In this document: one piece after another, positions 49,660 to 61,849 of the stretch | Layout of the letters: the number at the start of each line of letters is the position of its first letter | How positions within the stretch are numbered: position 1 is the stretch's first letter | NCBI GenBank assembly: GCA_008360975.2 | Contig: CM039188.1 | Span: 26,253,944 to 26,317,943 of the forward strand | DNA: 64,000 nucleotides | Reading direction: 5' to 3' | Source: Lichenostomus cassidix | Taxonomy: Eukaryota > Chordata > Aves > Passeriformes > Meliphagidae | Program-made: the position numbers and the translations under genes | The notes under the pieces: model-generated | What the model was told of the DNA's origin: nothing | Databases searched by the model: none | The model's input: the letters and a program-made list of their open reading frames with translations, nothing else

Positions 49660-49960
49660 AGCAAAGCTGTTTATTTTGCATAAATCCAAGTAATAATGTG
49701 GCCCCGGGTGACAGGACCTGAATGAAGATGACAGCAGTTTGATTTAACGATTAGCCACCTGACCCGATAGCACCTCTGGAATCTCAACTGCAGAATAAAT
49801 TCCCATTCTTCCCACATGGGCTGCATGTTAATCACGGGAAGAAAAGCAAAGGGTGGTTGCAATAGGGCCATTGTTCCTGGAGGCGAAGGCTTGAAAAGAA
49901 ATTGCCCGTTCCTGCCTGCTTTGTGCTGGCTTCACGCTGAGTCTTGGACACTCAAGTTTC
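49660..49960. promoter_or_regulatory. Candidate conserved noncoding element
   Basis: Unique sequence with TGTTTATTTTGCATAAATCC (octamer/POU- and forkhead-like), GATTTAACGATTAGCCACCT and GGCTGCATGTTAATCACGGG (homeodomain-like), and GCAATAGGGCCATTGTTCCT (SOX-like CATTGTT). Such density in a repeat-free stretch suggests an enhancer. This is not proven. Confidence 0.32.
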
Positions 49961-50389
49961 TTTTACTGCTTCTGTATCCCCCCCCTCCGCCGAAATACTG
50001 GTTTCCAGTGGGGTAGATTCAGTTGAGTTCATTCACTGAGGGACTTGCCTCCCCCCTGAATTATCACTGTGTAGTTTCTAATATTTGTTTCAGCTGAAAA
50101 TCAGTGCTCACAGCACAGGAGTCTATTTGCAGAGTTAGCAGAGCAAGTCGCTAAGGAATCCCTGCTTTTTCCAAACGTTCCCTAAAGCAGCTTAGCAAAG
50201 TGGCAGGGCTTTGTTTTGAGGGAAACCAATTTGGGGAAAATCTTGCTGTGCTTTTTGTTTCCTCCCTCCCCTCCCCCTGCCCTCCAAACTCTTTCAAAGC
50301 CCTTGCATTAGGCACGGCTGCAAGGGTACAGCCCTCGCCTTAGCGGGCTAATATTCACTTACAGTTCAGCCTTCCAGCTTGGTAGCACA
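49961..50389. other. Unique noncoding DNA between two candidate elements
   Basis: Contains a C-rich run (near 49978-49988) and a CT/CCC-rich patch at about 50260-50285. No gene or transposon. Confidence 0.5.
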
Positions 50390-50510
50390 GGGAGAGATGT
50401 GGCAAAGGGGAATTAAAAAATGATTGCAAAGTCAATGGTTTAAAGAGTAATTACAGAGTCATTAAAGGTTATTACGGGGAAATGTTCAGCTGAGCAGCGA
50501 TTAGCATTCC
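50390..50510. promoter_or_regulatory. Candidate conserved noncoding element with dense homeodomain-like sites
   Basis: Within about 75 bases: GAATTAAAAAATGATTGCAA, TCAATGGTTTAAAGAGTAAT, TACAGAGTCATTAAAGGTTA and TTACGGGGAAATG. These include one TAATTA core, an ATTAAAGG and a GATTGCAAAGTCAATGG block. This AT-rich but non-repetitive run is the most enhancer-like of its neighbourhood. Confidence 0.33.
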
Positions 50511-53096
50511 TGATACCTCAAGTTCACCATGGTTTGAGGACACAAGTGAGGCGAGTTGTTGAGGTCTCTGCTGCGAGGGGATGGAAGTGGCAGCAAGCCC
50601 TGAAGCTCCTCTGGGGCTGGCAGGCTGCTGCTGTGGCTGGGCACTTGCTGCTGGCCTCCTGCCTCCCCCAGGACCACCGGCCTGGCTAGCAGATGCACCA
50701 AACCAATCGTACCAGCTCCAAATTACACACGGCCACGCTCTGCCCCAGAGCAACACTCGCTCAAGTTGGCTTGTGGCTGCTGATTGCAGCCAGCCATTCA
50801 GACCTGTTTCAGTCTTGCTCTGATTCCTTCCTGTGCTGAAACCTTCAGGTGCCATCAGGATTCAGCTCTCACTCAACATGGGGGTTAGAGGGTTGCATGC
50901 TGCCGTTTACACCTGCAAGTAACTTTGGAGGTTAAAATTCCCAGCAGGCAAATGCTTAAAGCCAGCACCTGAGCACTGCCCTTGCATGCTCACTGCAATG
51001 TGCTTAGGTGGCTGTGTCACCTCAGTGCCCAGAGCTGCTGCAGACTGGGATGCTGTCCCTGACAGGGATGGGCCTTGCTCTCCCCCACTGGGAAGCTGGG
51101 AAAGCCTGGTGTCCCTCCATACTGGAATTGTGAAAGTCTTGAGGAGCAGCAAGAGCAAACGCTACTGTCTCTTGTGTGTTTGCATTTGTTCATATGCAGT
51201 GAAAAAAACCCTACAAATCAAAGTCAGGTCTGTTGTGTCAGTGTGAGAAGAGAGAAACACTGGCCAAAGTCCCTGGTGTTTTATTGTGGGGAAGGCCAAG
51301 TAACTATTTAAACAGATAAAACACATACGTGAAATAAAACTAAGTATTAATGGCAGTATTAGCAAGTTATAAATATTTAGGTACAAAGCAGGTACCACTC
51401 TCACTGCTCAGGCACTTGGCTTCTGGTCTGTACTGCTGTTTGGATTTTCTTTTGAGCCTTGAAAAGGGCATTAATATGTTGCCAGGAAATATTATTTCCA
51501 AGGTAAATTTAAAAAAAATAAATGGGCAGAGGAGCCCAGCTGGAGCCCTGGGATATGCAGAGGCAGACCCTGCCGGAACCCGGCGTCAGGGCAGGAATGT
51601 GCTTGTGCTTGAAGCAGAACAGTGGGTGAGTGCATCCAAAGTGGGTCTCTGGGGCAGTGAGGAAGGCTCTTACTTTCTTCTTGGGTAACATAAAATGGGA
51701 TTTATTTTCAAGGTTAAAAAGATATGTATTAAAAAAAAAGAAAAAAAAATCAGGGATGATAAAAAAAACTACATTTTCGCCTCTGAGGGAAAAAGCAGTT
51801 AGTTTGCTTACCAAGTGACACCTCAGGAGGAAAACACTGACGCCCTTTCACCACGCCACTGCCTGTGTGTCTCCCTGGGATGGAGAGACAAGGCACATCC
51901 TGCCAGCCCAGCCGGCTTCCCCAGAGACCACAGCCCATCCAAGGAGGGAGGCTGAGCTCTGAGCCCGTCCGGACAGCTGGTATTCATTTATGTTTTACAA
52001 GAAAGCCTCTCACTGCAAATAGCTTTTGCAGATCTCTAAGATGTCGGAGCAGTGCAGGGAGGGAGGCCTCACTTTGGGCTGCACAGGGCTCACTTCCACA
52101 GCACTGCTCCACACCAAGCCCCATGGTCCCCCCATCGAATCCATCCTCGTCTGCTGCTGGTGTGGGGATTTTCACACCGATGTGACCAAGGCCCATCCAA
52201 ACACATTCAGTTAATTTGGTTGCTTTAATTATTCTTGTAGACTGCTTCCACCATCTGTAGGTAAATCCTGCGGCATCTGAGGTGGGGAGTGGTGAAGGCA
52301 AGAGTTTGTATCCTGGGATTTTGAGGCCCAGCAGTGACAGAGAGATAGCCAGGCATCATAGCTGGAGTGTGGTGCATGATAACTGCTCTGCATCTGAGCT
52401 GGTGGCACATCTGAGGCCATCAGCTCTGCCAAAGTATCAGGGATTGAAGTCTAGCCTCTTGCTGGTGCAGAAGAGCCAGCTCCCAGACCAAGAGCTGGTT
52501 TGGAGCTGGGAGCTGGGGGATTGCAAGAGGTCACCCTTCAACACACAAAATAGCAAAAGAGAAGGACCCCCAGTTACTGCAGGCATCTGGAAATATTCCA
52601 TACCTGTTCTTTTCCCCCACTGATGGAAAGACGTAGGTTAGCTCCTATGTTTGGCCGCACAAAAGACACTGGGGGTGAGGAAGACCTGACTCTAGCAAGC
52701 ATTGCTTTTGATACCAGGCTGGTCACTTCCCAGCCTCCCCCCTCCTTCCACGTGCTGCCAGGCTGTGTCAGGGAGGGGTATCCATGAAACTTAGCTCAGG
52801 ATCAGCCACAGCAGCTTAGGTCGAGGTCAAGGTCTGTCTACCTCTGACTCCAGCTTCAGAGCAGGGGGAGCAGGCCAGGTGTGGAAGCAGCTTCCCAGTG
52901 GTGTTCTCACAGTCTCGCAAATGTTGCAGTTCAAGGACCAGGTGATTTGTAGATGGCATCATGGGATTTTTCTTCAGTGAATTTGTAGTCATTTTCTGAA
53001 ATGCTACATCCTTTTAGTGCAAGCACCATCCTACAACAAGCAGTGCCACAGATGGGCTTTGAACTGTGTATGGGAATGCCTTTGATCATTGCAGCC
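50511..53096. other. Unique noncoding DNA, GC-richer part of the window
   Basis: Leu/Pro/Ala-rich frames at 50472-50855 and others reflect CTG/GCC-rich composition and are not supported as genes. An A-rich tract (A9-G-A9) lies at 51731-51749. No CpG island is evident. Confidence 0.5.
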
Positions 53097-53124
53097 TGTG
53101 TTACTGTGTTACTCTGTGTTACTT
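53097..53124 (+). repeat. Short tandem repeat of GTGTTACT
   Basis: GTGTTACTGTGTTACTCTGT, then GTTACTT: three near-identical 8-10 base units. Confidence 0.8.
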
Positions 53125-54005
53125 GGTGGCTTGCAGGTCTTCCATGGGAAGACACTGTGAACTAGCAACCTGTAGGGCTGTCTTAATCCCAGCCACAACC
53201 TGCTGAACTTCCTTAGTTGCCTGGGTTTTTTTCCATCTTATGAGCATAGGTTTGCTCACTTTCTGCATTGAGCATCATCACCGAGGCAGAGCTCTGCGAT
53301 GCTGGTCTCCTCTGAGAATTCAGGCTGTACTGTCCTTTTTGTTGACTGCTAATGGAGTCCTGTATGCATAGCGAACAAAATGTACAGCTTCATGGTGGGA
53401 GTCCTTTCTGCATGGTTTACCCTTTCTGTTTGTATTTTGGCTGCAGGGGACTTGCAGTCCCTCTCTCAGACCTATCCTCCAAGGATCAGTATGTTTTACC
53501 TTAGAAACAAGATGCAAACACGGAGTCGTGTTCCCTGCATAGTCAGTAATGCTGATGACGCTCAGTGCTCTGTGTGAAATGCCTGGGGCTGTACAGAGCT
53601 GCTTTGTGCAGACCTGAGACCTGCTGGCTGCCCACTTCTTCTTTGAAAATATTATGCATGCGTGACGGTGCATGGGGAAAACTGAGGAGTTGGAGGAAGG
53701 GCAGGAGCCAGGTATTTTTGGGCAGGGGTTCGCCACATCTCTGCCAGCTCAGCCCTGACCTTCACTTTCTCTCGCCTTTTCCTGTTCTGTCTACCTGGGA
53801 GCTGCAGTGGGGCTGGGAATGCAGACAGGCGCCAGTGGGAATCTGCAGCCCCTCTGAGTTCAACCCACCCAGGCTCTGAACATGGGTCTCCATGGGTGAA
53901 TGATCAGTGCCTTAAACAATCACACTGCGCTCTCCCGGCATCTAATTACCAGGACAAAACAGTGCGTAATAATAGATATTGCAGAATAGCTTATTCTCCT
54001 GGAGG
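53125..54005. other. Unique noncoding DNA
   Basis: Frames at 53320-53736 (minus) and 53565-53879 (plus) show no domain features. No transposon recognised. Confidence 0.5.
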
Positions 54006-54075
54006 ATTTGATCCAAACCCCAATGAAGTTGGTGGAAAGACTCCCATTGATTTCAATAGACTTTATGTCAGGCTG
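54006..54075. mobile_element. Ancient palindromic repeat fragment (amniote DNA-transposon-like)
   Basis: TTTGATCCAAACCCCAATGA, then AGACTCCCATTGATTTCAAT and AGACTTTATGTCAGG, resembles an old interspersed repeat of birds, crocodilians and turtles ('gatccaaagcccattgaagtcaatgg..actcccattgacttcaatgggctttggatcagg'). ATTGATTTCAAT is itself a palindrome. It shares the signature with 19445-19540. Confidence 0.5.
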
Positions 54076-55739
54076 TTAGTGTGCTGGTGTCTGCTTTGCT
54101 GTTAACTGCAATACGCTTTTCCCAAACTTCTTCATTTAAAAGAAGATCTCAATTTCATAAATTATTTACTTGAATCAGGGAAATGCCATACTTTTCAGAG
54201 CAACTGTCCCTCTGTCTTTTGTTGAGGTGCTGATTGCTAGGAAAATAGCTTTGCTTTTGAATATCATTTAGTTTAGCTGTAGTAAGGACAACTGATAATT
54301 GCTTGCATTTTTTTATATTCAAGTAGGTAAAGCAAAGCTGTGCAGGAGTTTGTCCTAACATCATACCATTTCGGAAGCTTGGCAAAATATTCTATTTGCT
54401 TCCTTCTCTGCAAGCACACATGAGGGCTAACATATACACTACAACACTGTTCTCCTGTGCTTTTGCTCCTTGTGGCTGCAGTCTCATTAACATTGCTGCA
54501 TTTGAAAGACTCCTAAGACTCTTCTTGTAAACTGAAAATTTTCTCATCTGACATTTTCATGAGTATCGGGAAAATATTTCTATATAAACTGGTGGAGAAA
54601 CAGTGAAAATTGTTATAATTTTATTACATCTTTTTAAAAAAATGTAACGCTTTAAAATTCCTATTGTCCCGTGGGATTCCATCACCCCGCACTACTCTAG
54701 GAAAAACTGCTTGTGTCTGACTAACACAACCATGTCCCTTAAAATGAACAGTTTTCTCTAGGAAACAAAAATTTAAAAGTAGATAACGTTCCTTTGCTGC
54801 TTCTTGGTTTGACCCTGGTTAGCAGGAGGATGTGAGAATACCATGCCTTGGTGAGGACTTCAGCTCAAGGTTCAAAATCCAGGGAGTGAACCTCAAAAGT
54901 GCTGAGGCAGACACAACTTTGACCATCAGGGAGAAGATATTGGGAGGAATGGAGCACATCTGGTAGAGGAAATGCTTTGGGATACCTGAGGGTGGTGGAG
55001 ATGAGCCCAAGAGCAGTGGTGATGTCCCTAGGAGATAGAAAAGGGCTTTGATGGGGCAACTGATGAATGCTGACACCCTCAGAGCTGGGAAATCACAGAG
55101 GAAGGAGCTGGAAAGGAGTCCAGAGATGGAAAAGTGGGATACCTATTGTCATAATCTATAAGGAGACAGTAGAGAGGCCAGAAATTAATTAAAAAGAAAA
55201 AAAATGAGAGAAAGACATTCAGAGCTGCCCTAGAGGAGGGTGCTTGGGAGAGAACAACTGGTGGGTGGCTTTGTCCCAGCCAGGTGTCATCAATGCAGGT
55301 TGTGCAGCTGCTGAGCACAGCCCTGTCCCAAACCCAGAATTTCATGAGCTCTCAAAAACAGAGGAGGAAAGTACCAGGACAGAAAGTTTCACTGTCTCTC
55401 TTACCATCTGGTCCAAGGAGGAGGGGGTATCAGCACAAGAAGAAATCCTCTTTGATCCCTGCACTGGAGCTTATCCTAACTCAATGGGGAATATTGGGCT
55501 GTGTATAAACTTCAAACTACAGCTATCCTTGCACACAAGTACACAGGTGCCTGGGTGATGTTTTCTGTCTGCTGGGCAGCCAAGCCTGAGGGATGAGCTG
55601 CCCTGGGCGCCACTTTCAGCCTAACATGCCAAGTCCAAGAAAAACAGCACGATTTGCAGCCAAGAAGGAGACAGCTAAATTTGTCTTCGAACTACAAAGA
55701 TTTGGAGCAGGATCCCTGCAAGGGGAAGCTGGTTCGTCA
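54076..55739. other. Unique noncoding DNA
   Basis: AT-rich to about 54780, then mixed. Small opposing frames at 54819-55076 and 55079-55558 show no domains. No transposon recognised. Confidence 0.5.
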
Positions 55740-56080
55740 CGGTTCAGATGATTATTCAAAATGCATGAAATTTGCGTGGAATTTCGTTAATCTTCCTTTA
55801 TAGGAAAATTCCTTTCCCATTTCCTGAGGGCAGGCCTATATTGTTGAAGGCAGCATTCTTTAACAGGGGGATATCATTTATTATAAAGGATCATGGGTCA
55901 AAGTATCTTAACCCAGATCAAGGGCAAGGTCTGTGGGGACTGCCTGGAGCCTTTCGTGGTAACTCACAATAAAGAGCCAATTATAGAGCAAGCGGCTGAC
56001 ACCAAACCCACGCCGTGGCTGCAGACGGCGAATGCACCTACTTGGGTTGTGCATCTTGGGAAGGGAGAAATTACTGTAGG
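55740..56080. promoter_or_regulatory. Candidate conserved noncoding element with nuclear-receptor-like site
   Basis: Contains TTATTCAAAATGCATGAAAT, TTGCGTGGAATTTCGTTAAT, ATATCATTTATTATAAAGGA, GATCATGGGTCAAAGTATCT and CACAATAAAGAGCCAATTAT. GGGTCAAAGT resembles an HNF4/DR1-type site, ACAATAAAG a SOX-type site and CAATTA a homeodomain core. CpG is locally higher (CACGCCGTGG, GACGGCGAATG). Unique and repeat-free; function is inferred from texture. Confidence 0.33.
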
Positions 56081-58989
56081 TTCAAATTCTTGAGCTGGGT
56101 GACCATAGCTACCAGGCTAATTATGCCTTTTGAGAGAGAGAGATCCGTGTTGCTTAACACTCCGTATATTTTTCTCAGTAGTTTAACCTTGATATCTTTC
56201 CTGGGATTAGAGAGTGATGAAAGGTTGAATTATTTGTCTCTGAACTCCCACCGCGAGCAGTCTGACTGCATCTGTTCAGGATCCTGATTTCTCAATACAG
56301 GTGTTGCATGCAATGCTCTGAGGGTGTAATACACTAAGATTGTATCACTCTAGACTACTTTTATTTGCTTGGGATACATTTTACTATTTGAAAGAGTCAG
56401 CAGTTCCAGGAAAAAGGAATAGACAGGTAGGGAATCCGATGTAATTGAAAGAGAACTTAAAAATTAAGGGGTTTACATACATAGGCACAGTTTTCCGTCT
56501 GGTCTTTTTTTGAAGCCATTTGCAGGCAGTGGTATTGTTGTTAAGAGATTCTTATAAAACCAGGGCAGACTTTTTGTTGGTTTTTTTTTTTTTTTTCTGT
56601 TCTGCTGCTGGGGAAACTGAGGCACACCTCTGAAGGGAAACCTCTGGAAGGTTATTAAATATGAAGGCACATCTCTGGCTTAGGACCTGAGGTGAGAAAT
56701 TGCCTGGGGGGAGTACTCTAGAGTTGGTGTCTTCTGGCCCTCTCCCATCTCACTGCTGGAGATGGGACACCATGAGGCTTGTCTGACCTGGTGGGGCTGC
56801 TTAAAGGTCCTTGGGCACAGCTGGGTATTGCAGCTTCTGGTCAGGAGGTTGGGAGGAGGAGGAGACTGAATGTACCATCTACTTCTAAGTGGTAAAATCT
56901 GCTTATTATGCTGTTTTGAAAAGCCAAACAAAACTTGTAGAGCTGTGTTTCATTCCTGGTTTGTGCGTACACTTTCAGCATGTCCAGCTGCCTGGCCAAG
57001 GCAGGTGGTTTTGGGTGCAGCCCTAATGCACAGAGAGCTCTGCAGGGGAGTGAAGGCTGCGGGAGGGTAGTGATGTGTGGGATGTCTGATGCTGCTCTTA
57101 GTGCCAGGCTGTGCTAGGAGGTACTGTAGCCTCTCCCTATGTCCTTAAGGCGTATCTCTGCCCCAGATAGTTATTGGAAAAGGCTTTTTGCAAGGCTGAA
57201 CTGTAAGCAATAAAACTTGCATTCTGATACAGGCAGAGTGCACTTAGGTAATAAAAATAGCCTTGGTGTCAAAAGGTTTCAGTAAATGTGGCTAAAGATA
57301 TTAGCAGTCACTGTGTTCGCCTTTCAGTTCTCTATAGACCCAGGATGATGTGAGGTGATAAAAATGATCATTTTGTTTCCACTGGGAGTCCAAGTCACAG
57401 AACTTTACTTAGGATGGGGAGGGATCAGTCCTGATGTTTCTCAATGCAGATCATCTCTGCTCCTTTGCCTCCTTGACAGCTCAAGTACGCTCCCAGCAAT
57501 GATGGGTTCAGTCTCCAGTGTCCCAGGTTGGGCAGCAGAATTGTCTTTTCTTCTTGACCTAGGGTGGAGGGCTGGAGCACAGGAGAGTCCCTGACAAGGG
57601 TGGATGGAAACCTGCTCCTGCCTTTCCCACCGTCTCTGCAGGACTGTGCTGTCAGAAAGTTCAGGATATGAAAAGAGGGATAGCTGTACTGTGATGGAGA
57701 TGAGGATATGCACTATCACTTCGCTGAATTGTGAGCTGTTTTTGAAACCCTGCATCTGCCATCCTGTCACAGCTGGAGCTCCCTTAAGTCAGTGAAAGTG
57801 TTTGCAAACTATGATATTAGAGGACATAAATAAGTGTAGCAAAACTTGACTTAAAAATAACAAATCAAGGGTTTCTTAGGAGCAGACATGCATAAAAAAA
57901 GAAACATATCATGTAGCTGAAGGTGAACAACAATTAACTTCCCTTACTTGCCCAGCTGCTAACAGATTTCTTTCATGTGATCACACGGTCATTTTAGTCA
58001 GAGGAAAACATAGGAACCAGTCTGCCTCCATTTCCCAGTTCTATGTCAACTTCATGGCATTTGCCAAGGGAGGTGATAGGAGTACCTGTGATTTGGATTA
58101 TACTCTAGAAGTCCCTTCTTGGCTGGGAGCTGTGGTTGCAACAGTTTAATAATGTTAATTACCACTTGTATGTACTGTCAAAGCTGTGTTTGGCAACTCT
58201 TTTGGGCTATGGATGTGCCTTGCCTTGATACTAGATGAGATAAAGTCAAGAGAAGATCAGAGAAGAATGCATCCTGAGAAATGGAGAAAACCCAGTAATC
58301 TGGATGTTGTGCCCACAAATGCATTTGCTGACCAGCCAAGTAACTGAAAATCTCATAGGGATGAATGTGAGTAATTAAACATAGCCATAGTAATTTCTGG
58401 CCATTGGCATTCAATTAGCAGTTTAGAAAGGGAGCTGTTGTCACTTTCCTTCACATCACAGCTCCCCCTGCTCTATTTCTACCACCTCTTGTTTTTTCTT
58501 TACTAAGTGAACATGTCAGGACAAGTACCACCCGATCCCTGGAGAAGGGTAGTAGGGTCCTGTGAACCCACAGTGTGGTTAGGTGTACCATGACCTCCAC
58601 CAGTTGTGGCTTTGACAGCCCAATTGATGGTGACATAAGTTTAGCTGGATGCTTTCTTTCCTTCCTCTTCCTCAGCAATCCCAGCAATATTTCAGGGTGC
58701 TGGTGCCTACCTGGCACTGTTGTTCCCTGAAGAACAAAGGTGCTCTTCTTGCAATGTGGTTTCTTTTTCTCCCCAGTCCCTGACCCAGATCCCTTCTCCT
58801 TTTGAGCACACACAGGCTGTTTGTTTGCAAGTGAAGAGTTGTGAAATTGGGGTTGGTGCTGGGAAAGTGCTCATTTAAGTGTTCAAAGGCATCTGCTGGA
58901 GCTTTGCTGCTCAAGATGCTCCCTGGCAGCGCATGCCCCCTCTGAGGGATATGCTCAGTTTATACTGATACCTGTACTTGTGGGACTGG
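56081..58989. other. Unique noncoding DNA with poly-T
   Basis: A T16 run lies at 56581-56596, followed closely by GGGGAAACTGAGGCACACCT, which recalls the MIR core but is too short to call. Other frames show no domains. Confidence 0.5.
56581..56596. repeat. Poly-T run (16)
   Basis: Uninterrupted T16, with GTTGGTT just upstream. No associated SINE was recognised. Confidence 0.9.
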
Positions 58990-59070
58990 GTGAAAAAATA
59001 TTCCTCAGACTGGGAGCTGGGAAACTGAGCCTCAGCGAGAGCGCCGACCACTGCCAGCGAGGTTGCATGG
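58990..59070 (-). mobile_element. Possible MIR-core relic
   Basis: GAGCTGGGAAACTGAGCCTC, then AGCGAGAGCGCCGACCACTG and CCAGCGAGGTTGCATGGGTG, recall the reverse complement of the MIR core ('ggaaactgaggcacagagaggtt..gcccaaggtcaca'). Only the first 20 bases match well, so this is a weak call. Confidence 0.25.
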
Positions 59071-59159
59071 GTGACATGACATGTGATGACATGAGTGTGG
59101 AGATTAAGGCACTGCAACTTCCTCAGCTGTCAGTGCAGCCTCATTCACATGCATTAGAA

Positions 59160-59545
59160 ATTAACTTATAATTTTCAAGAGGACGAGTGGAAAAGTTCCT
59201 CTAAAACGACTCTCAACAAGAGTGTCGCCAGCTCAGAGGAGCGCTCATGTAGGCCATATTTGAGTTATCAAACCCAACAGCTAGAGGCAAATGTCAGCTT
59301 ATCATAACTGCTCTGTAAACAGAAATCATCACGTAATCTTTTGTCTCAGCCATCACATGCAGGTGACAGCCCAGGAAGCCTATTAGCAAATGCCAACACA
59401 CCCACCACACTGGGCGAGTTACGTGCCTGGGTTAAACACCGCGAGGGGAGCACGGAGCCTCAGCAGGGGAACAGCAATGAGTCACCTCAAGTCAGAGAAG
59501 TGCTAAGTGATTTTCTCGTGGGAAAAACTGAGATCTAGCATCACT
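59160..59545. promoter_or_regulatory. Candidate conserved noncoding element
   Basis: A long repeat-free block with GAGTTATCAAACCCAACAGC, AGCTTATCATAACTGCTCTG, TAAACAGAAATCATCACGTA, CACATGCAGGTGACAGCCCA and CAATGAGTCACCTCAAGTCA. Words resembling GATA (CTTATCA), forkhead (TGTAAACA), E-box (CAGGTG) and AP-1 (TGAGTCA) sites occur within 250 bases, and CpG is less depleted than in neighbours. Function is inferred from texture. Confidence 0.33.
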
Positions 59546-61601
59546 GGGATTGAAAACCTCTTGTATTTTTTTTTTAATTTTATTTTTCTCCTTTAAAGTT
59601 TCTTATTGAAAATACCATGCAGGATAAAAGAGGGGCACAGAAAGAGGGTGTATATACTTGTACCACTCTGGATGGGTGTATTACAGGCTGAATTTTTCCA
59701 GTGGGAAGATAAATTATAGAAGTAACCTGAGCCAAATGAATACCAGAGCTGGGAGTAAAATTGCAAGAATTACAGTACATACTTCAAAGTAAAGTGCTTG
59801 TACTAATAGCCTGATAGCAGAACCTGTTTCAAAGTTAGAAGTGTGTTGTCAGTAAAACACAGTGTTCACAGATGTTTTGATCTGCCACTACTGCATTTCT
59901 GAAGAGCTTAATATACCCATTTCTGCTGTTGCCCTAGTTTGTGGGCCCAGTTCACAAGTGGTTGTGTAGATCCCATCCTGAAATGGCACATGGAGCTTCA
60001 AGCAGTGGATCAGAGCAAATCCAAAGGTCTTCCCCAAGCCTCTTCTGTCATGACGTCTGGCTGTTTTTTCTGAAGGCACTGAAAATGAGAGAAAAGTCCA
60101 GTAAGATGCTATATCCATTATGCAGTGGCTTTTCAACTCAAAACCAGTGCTAGTGTTGCTTTCAGCAGATGATGAATGAATAAATTAAACCCTAAATGAT
60201 ATCTGAAGCTGTTTGCCATAGGAAGTTCCCTATCTTGCAAATCTCTCAAGGTATCTTGAAGTTATCAGCACACATCAGCCAGGCTCTGAATTGAAAATGG
60301 GGAAACAGCTCTGTTTCCTCCTCACTGATAGAAGGACATGCTACAGAATCACCCAACTTGGAAGTGTAATGAGGTCTTTTACGCATGGGGAATTTGCTAT
60401 CAGTGATAAATAAAGTTTTAAAAAAAAAAGGGTAATACATTAACCACAAATTAATAAAAACCCAACCAAATTTATGCAAAACATGAGGTTCCAGGGATCT
60501 GGGTCACATTTTAAGTGTTTACTTTTTGTATATCCTTTAAGATTAGATACTTTTTAATAAGAGAGACTCTCCAAAATTAATTGTGGGCTAAGGGAGTTGT
60601 GGAAATAATTAGACTTTTTCAGTGCAGATGTATTTTGGTTAATTGTAGTTCAGCTTAAGACTCTGCTTAACTTTAGTCCTCCACATTGTCACTTCTAACC
60701 CAAGAAAAAGGGGTTTGCAGAAGTTGCCTTAAATAATAAACTGCACATAAATGAAGCAGCACAGTTTTGTGGTTTGATCTGGCCAAAGTAATCTGCTTCA
60801 CTTCCCAAAGTTATGGGATAGATTGACTGGCTGAATTAATATGAGGAGTGATACAGGATATTTGAACTCTTGTCAGTTATTTCATTCTTCTTTTTCCCAG
60901 CAGTAAAATGGATTTGTTCTGAAACCTGGAAAAGAAAGAAATAAACTTGGCAGATGTAGCCAGTTTATGATTTATTCTGAGTTTGTAGCCTGATCCAAAA
61001 GCCACTGAAGTCTTCAGAAATCTTTTGGGGGATTTCAAAAGGAATCTCATCAGACTCTTGATTAATATGCTGGGGAGTTGGGGGGGCACATGTTTGGGGC
61101 CAAGGGAGCCTTGCAGATCTAATCCCTTTTTTTCCAGGGTTTGCATTCTCTTGGTGTACATCCTTTCATGCAAGTCTCTCAGTGTTCCCTGAACCATATG
61201 TATTTGGATTAAAAGGTAATATGAGAAGTGCTAGGAAAAGCTGGAGCCAATTCCCATTTTATTGCAGGAAAGCCTCGAAGTGCTGTGAGGAGGGACAGTG
61301 TGTCTGACATCTGGGGCTGTGGGAACATTACTTAGCGGCTGCAGTGGAGATGGGCGTTTCTTGTCAGCCCTGCTCCCCTCGTGTCCAAACTCCAGTGCTC
61401 ATGTGCCAACTGAGAAAACTCGTGGGTGGAAAGGAAACGGGGGACGAAGGAGGAGAGGTTTGGATCGTGTGATCTCCTAGCACCAGCCCCACTGCGAGGG
61501 ATGCTCAGCAGGCAGGCAGCTCATCTTGGGGTGGGGGTGGAACATGGCAAGTCCCAAAGCGCTGTGCTCTGGTGCACTTTGGATCTCAGTTTCATGAGGC
61601 A
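59546..61601. other. Unique noncoding DNA
   Basis: A10 run at 60420-60429 preceded by AATAAA at 60410-60415; no retrocopied gene could be recognised upstream. Frame 60877-61197 (minus, 106 codons) is basic and lysine-rich without a recognisable domain. Confidence 0.5.
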
Positions 61602-61616
61602 GTGTGTGTGTGTGTG
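61602..61616. repeat. (GT)n microsatellite, 7 units
   Basis: GTGTGTGTGTGTGTG lying at the edge of a MIR-like core; it may have grown from the TGTGTGACC segment of that element. Confidence 0.85.
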
Positions 61617-61685
61617 ACCTTAATCAAGCCGATTAACCTCGCTGAAGCATCTGGAAATGGAGACGGGAAATAATTGTAGCAGAAT
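61609..61685 (+). mobile_element. MIR-like core
   Basis: TGTGTGTGACCTTAATCAAG, then CCGATTAACCTCGCTGAAGC and ATCTGGAAATGGAGACGGGA, then AATAATTG, aligns in order with the MIR core 'tgtgtgaccttgggcaagtcacttaacctctctgagcctc..atctgtaaaatggggataataat'. This is one of the clearest ancient SINE cores in the window. A tail of the same type lies 165 bases downstream. Confidence 0.6.
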
Positions 61686-61849
61686 TTAGCATGCAACGTC
61701 TTTTAACTTTGCAGTTGTCTGCAGTCTTTTCTGGATTGGAAAACTTCCAGATTTTTGTAGGATGGAAAAGGCCACTGTGATGTATGGATACTAAACAGGC
61801 TTTGCATCTTGGTTTATTCCCGATCTTATTATTGTGTGACAGGATCAGT

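Noticed and set aside
56600..56625. GGGGAAACTGAGGCACACCT, as in the MIR core
   Set aside because: Good match but only about 18 bases long with no second block, so it could be chance.
60349..60375. CR1-like words (ACAGAATCACCCAACTTGGAAG)
   Set aside because: The match covers only about 20 bases and the rest of the CR1 end does not follow.
60406..60430. AATAAA followed by A10, as in a retroposed mRNA end
   Set aside because: Only four bases separate the signal from the A run, less than the usual 10-30, and no known gene sequence is recognisable upstream.
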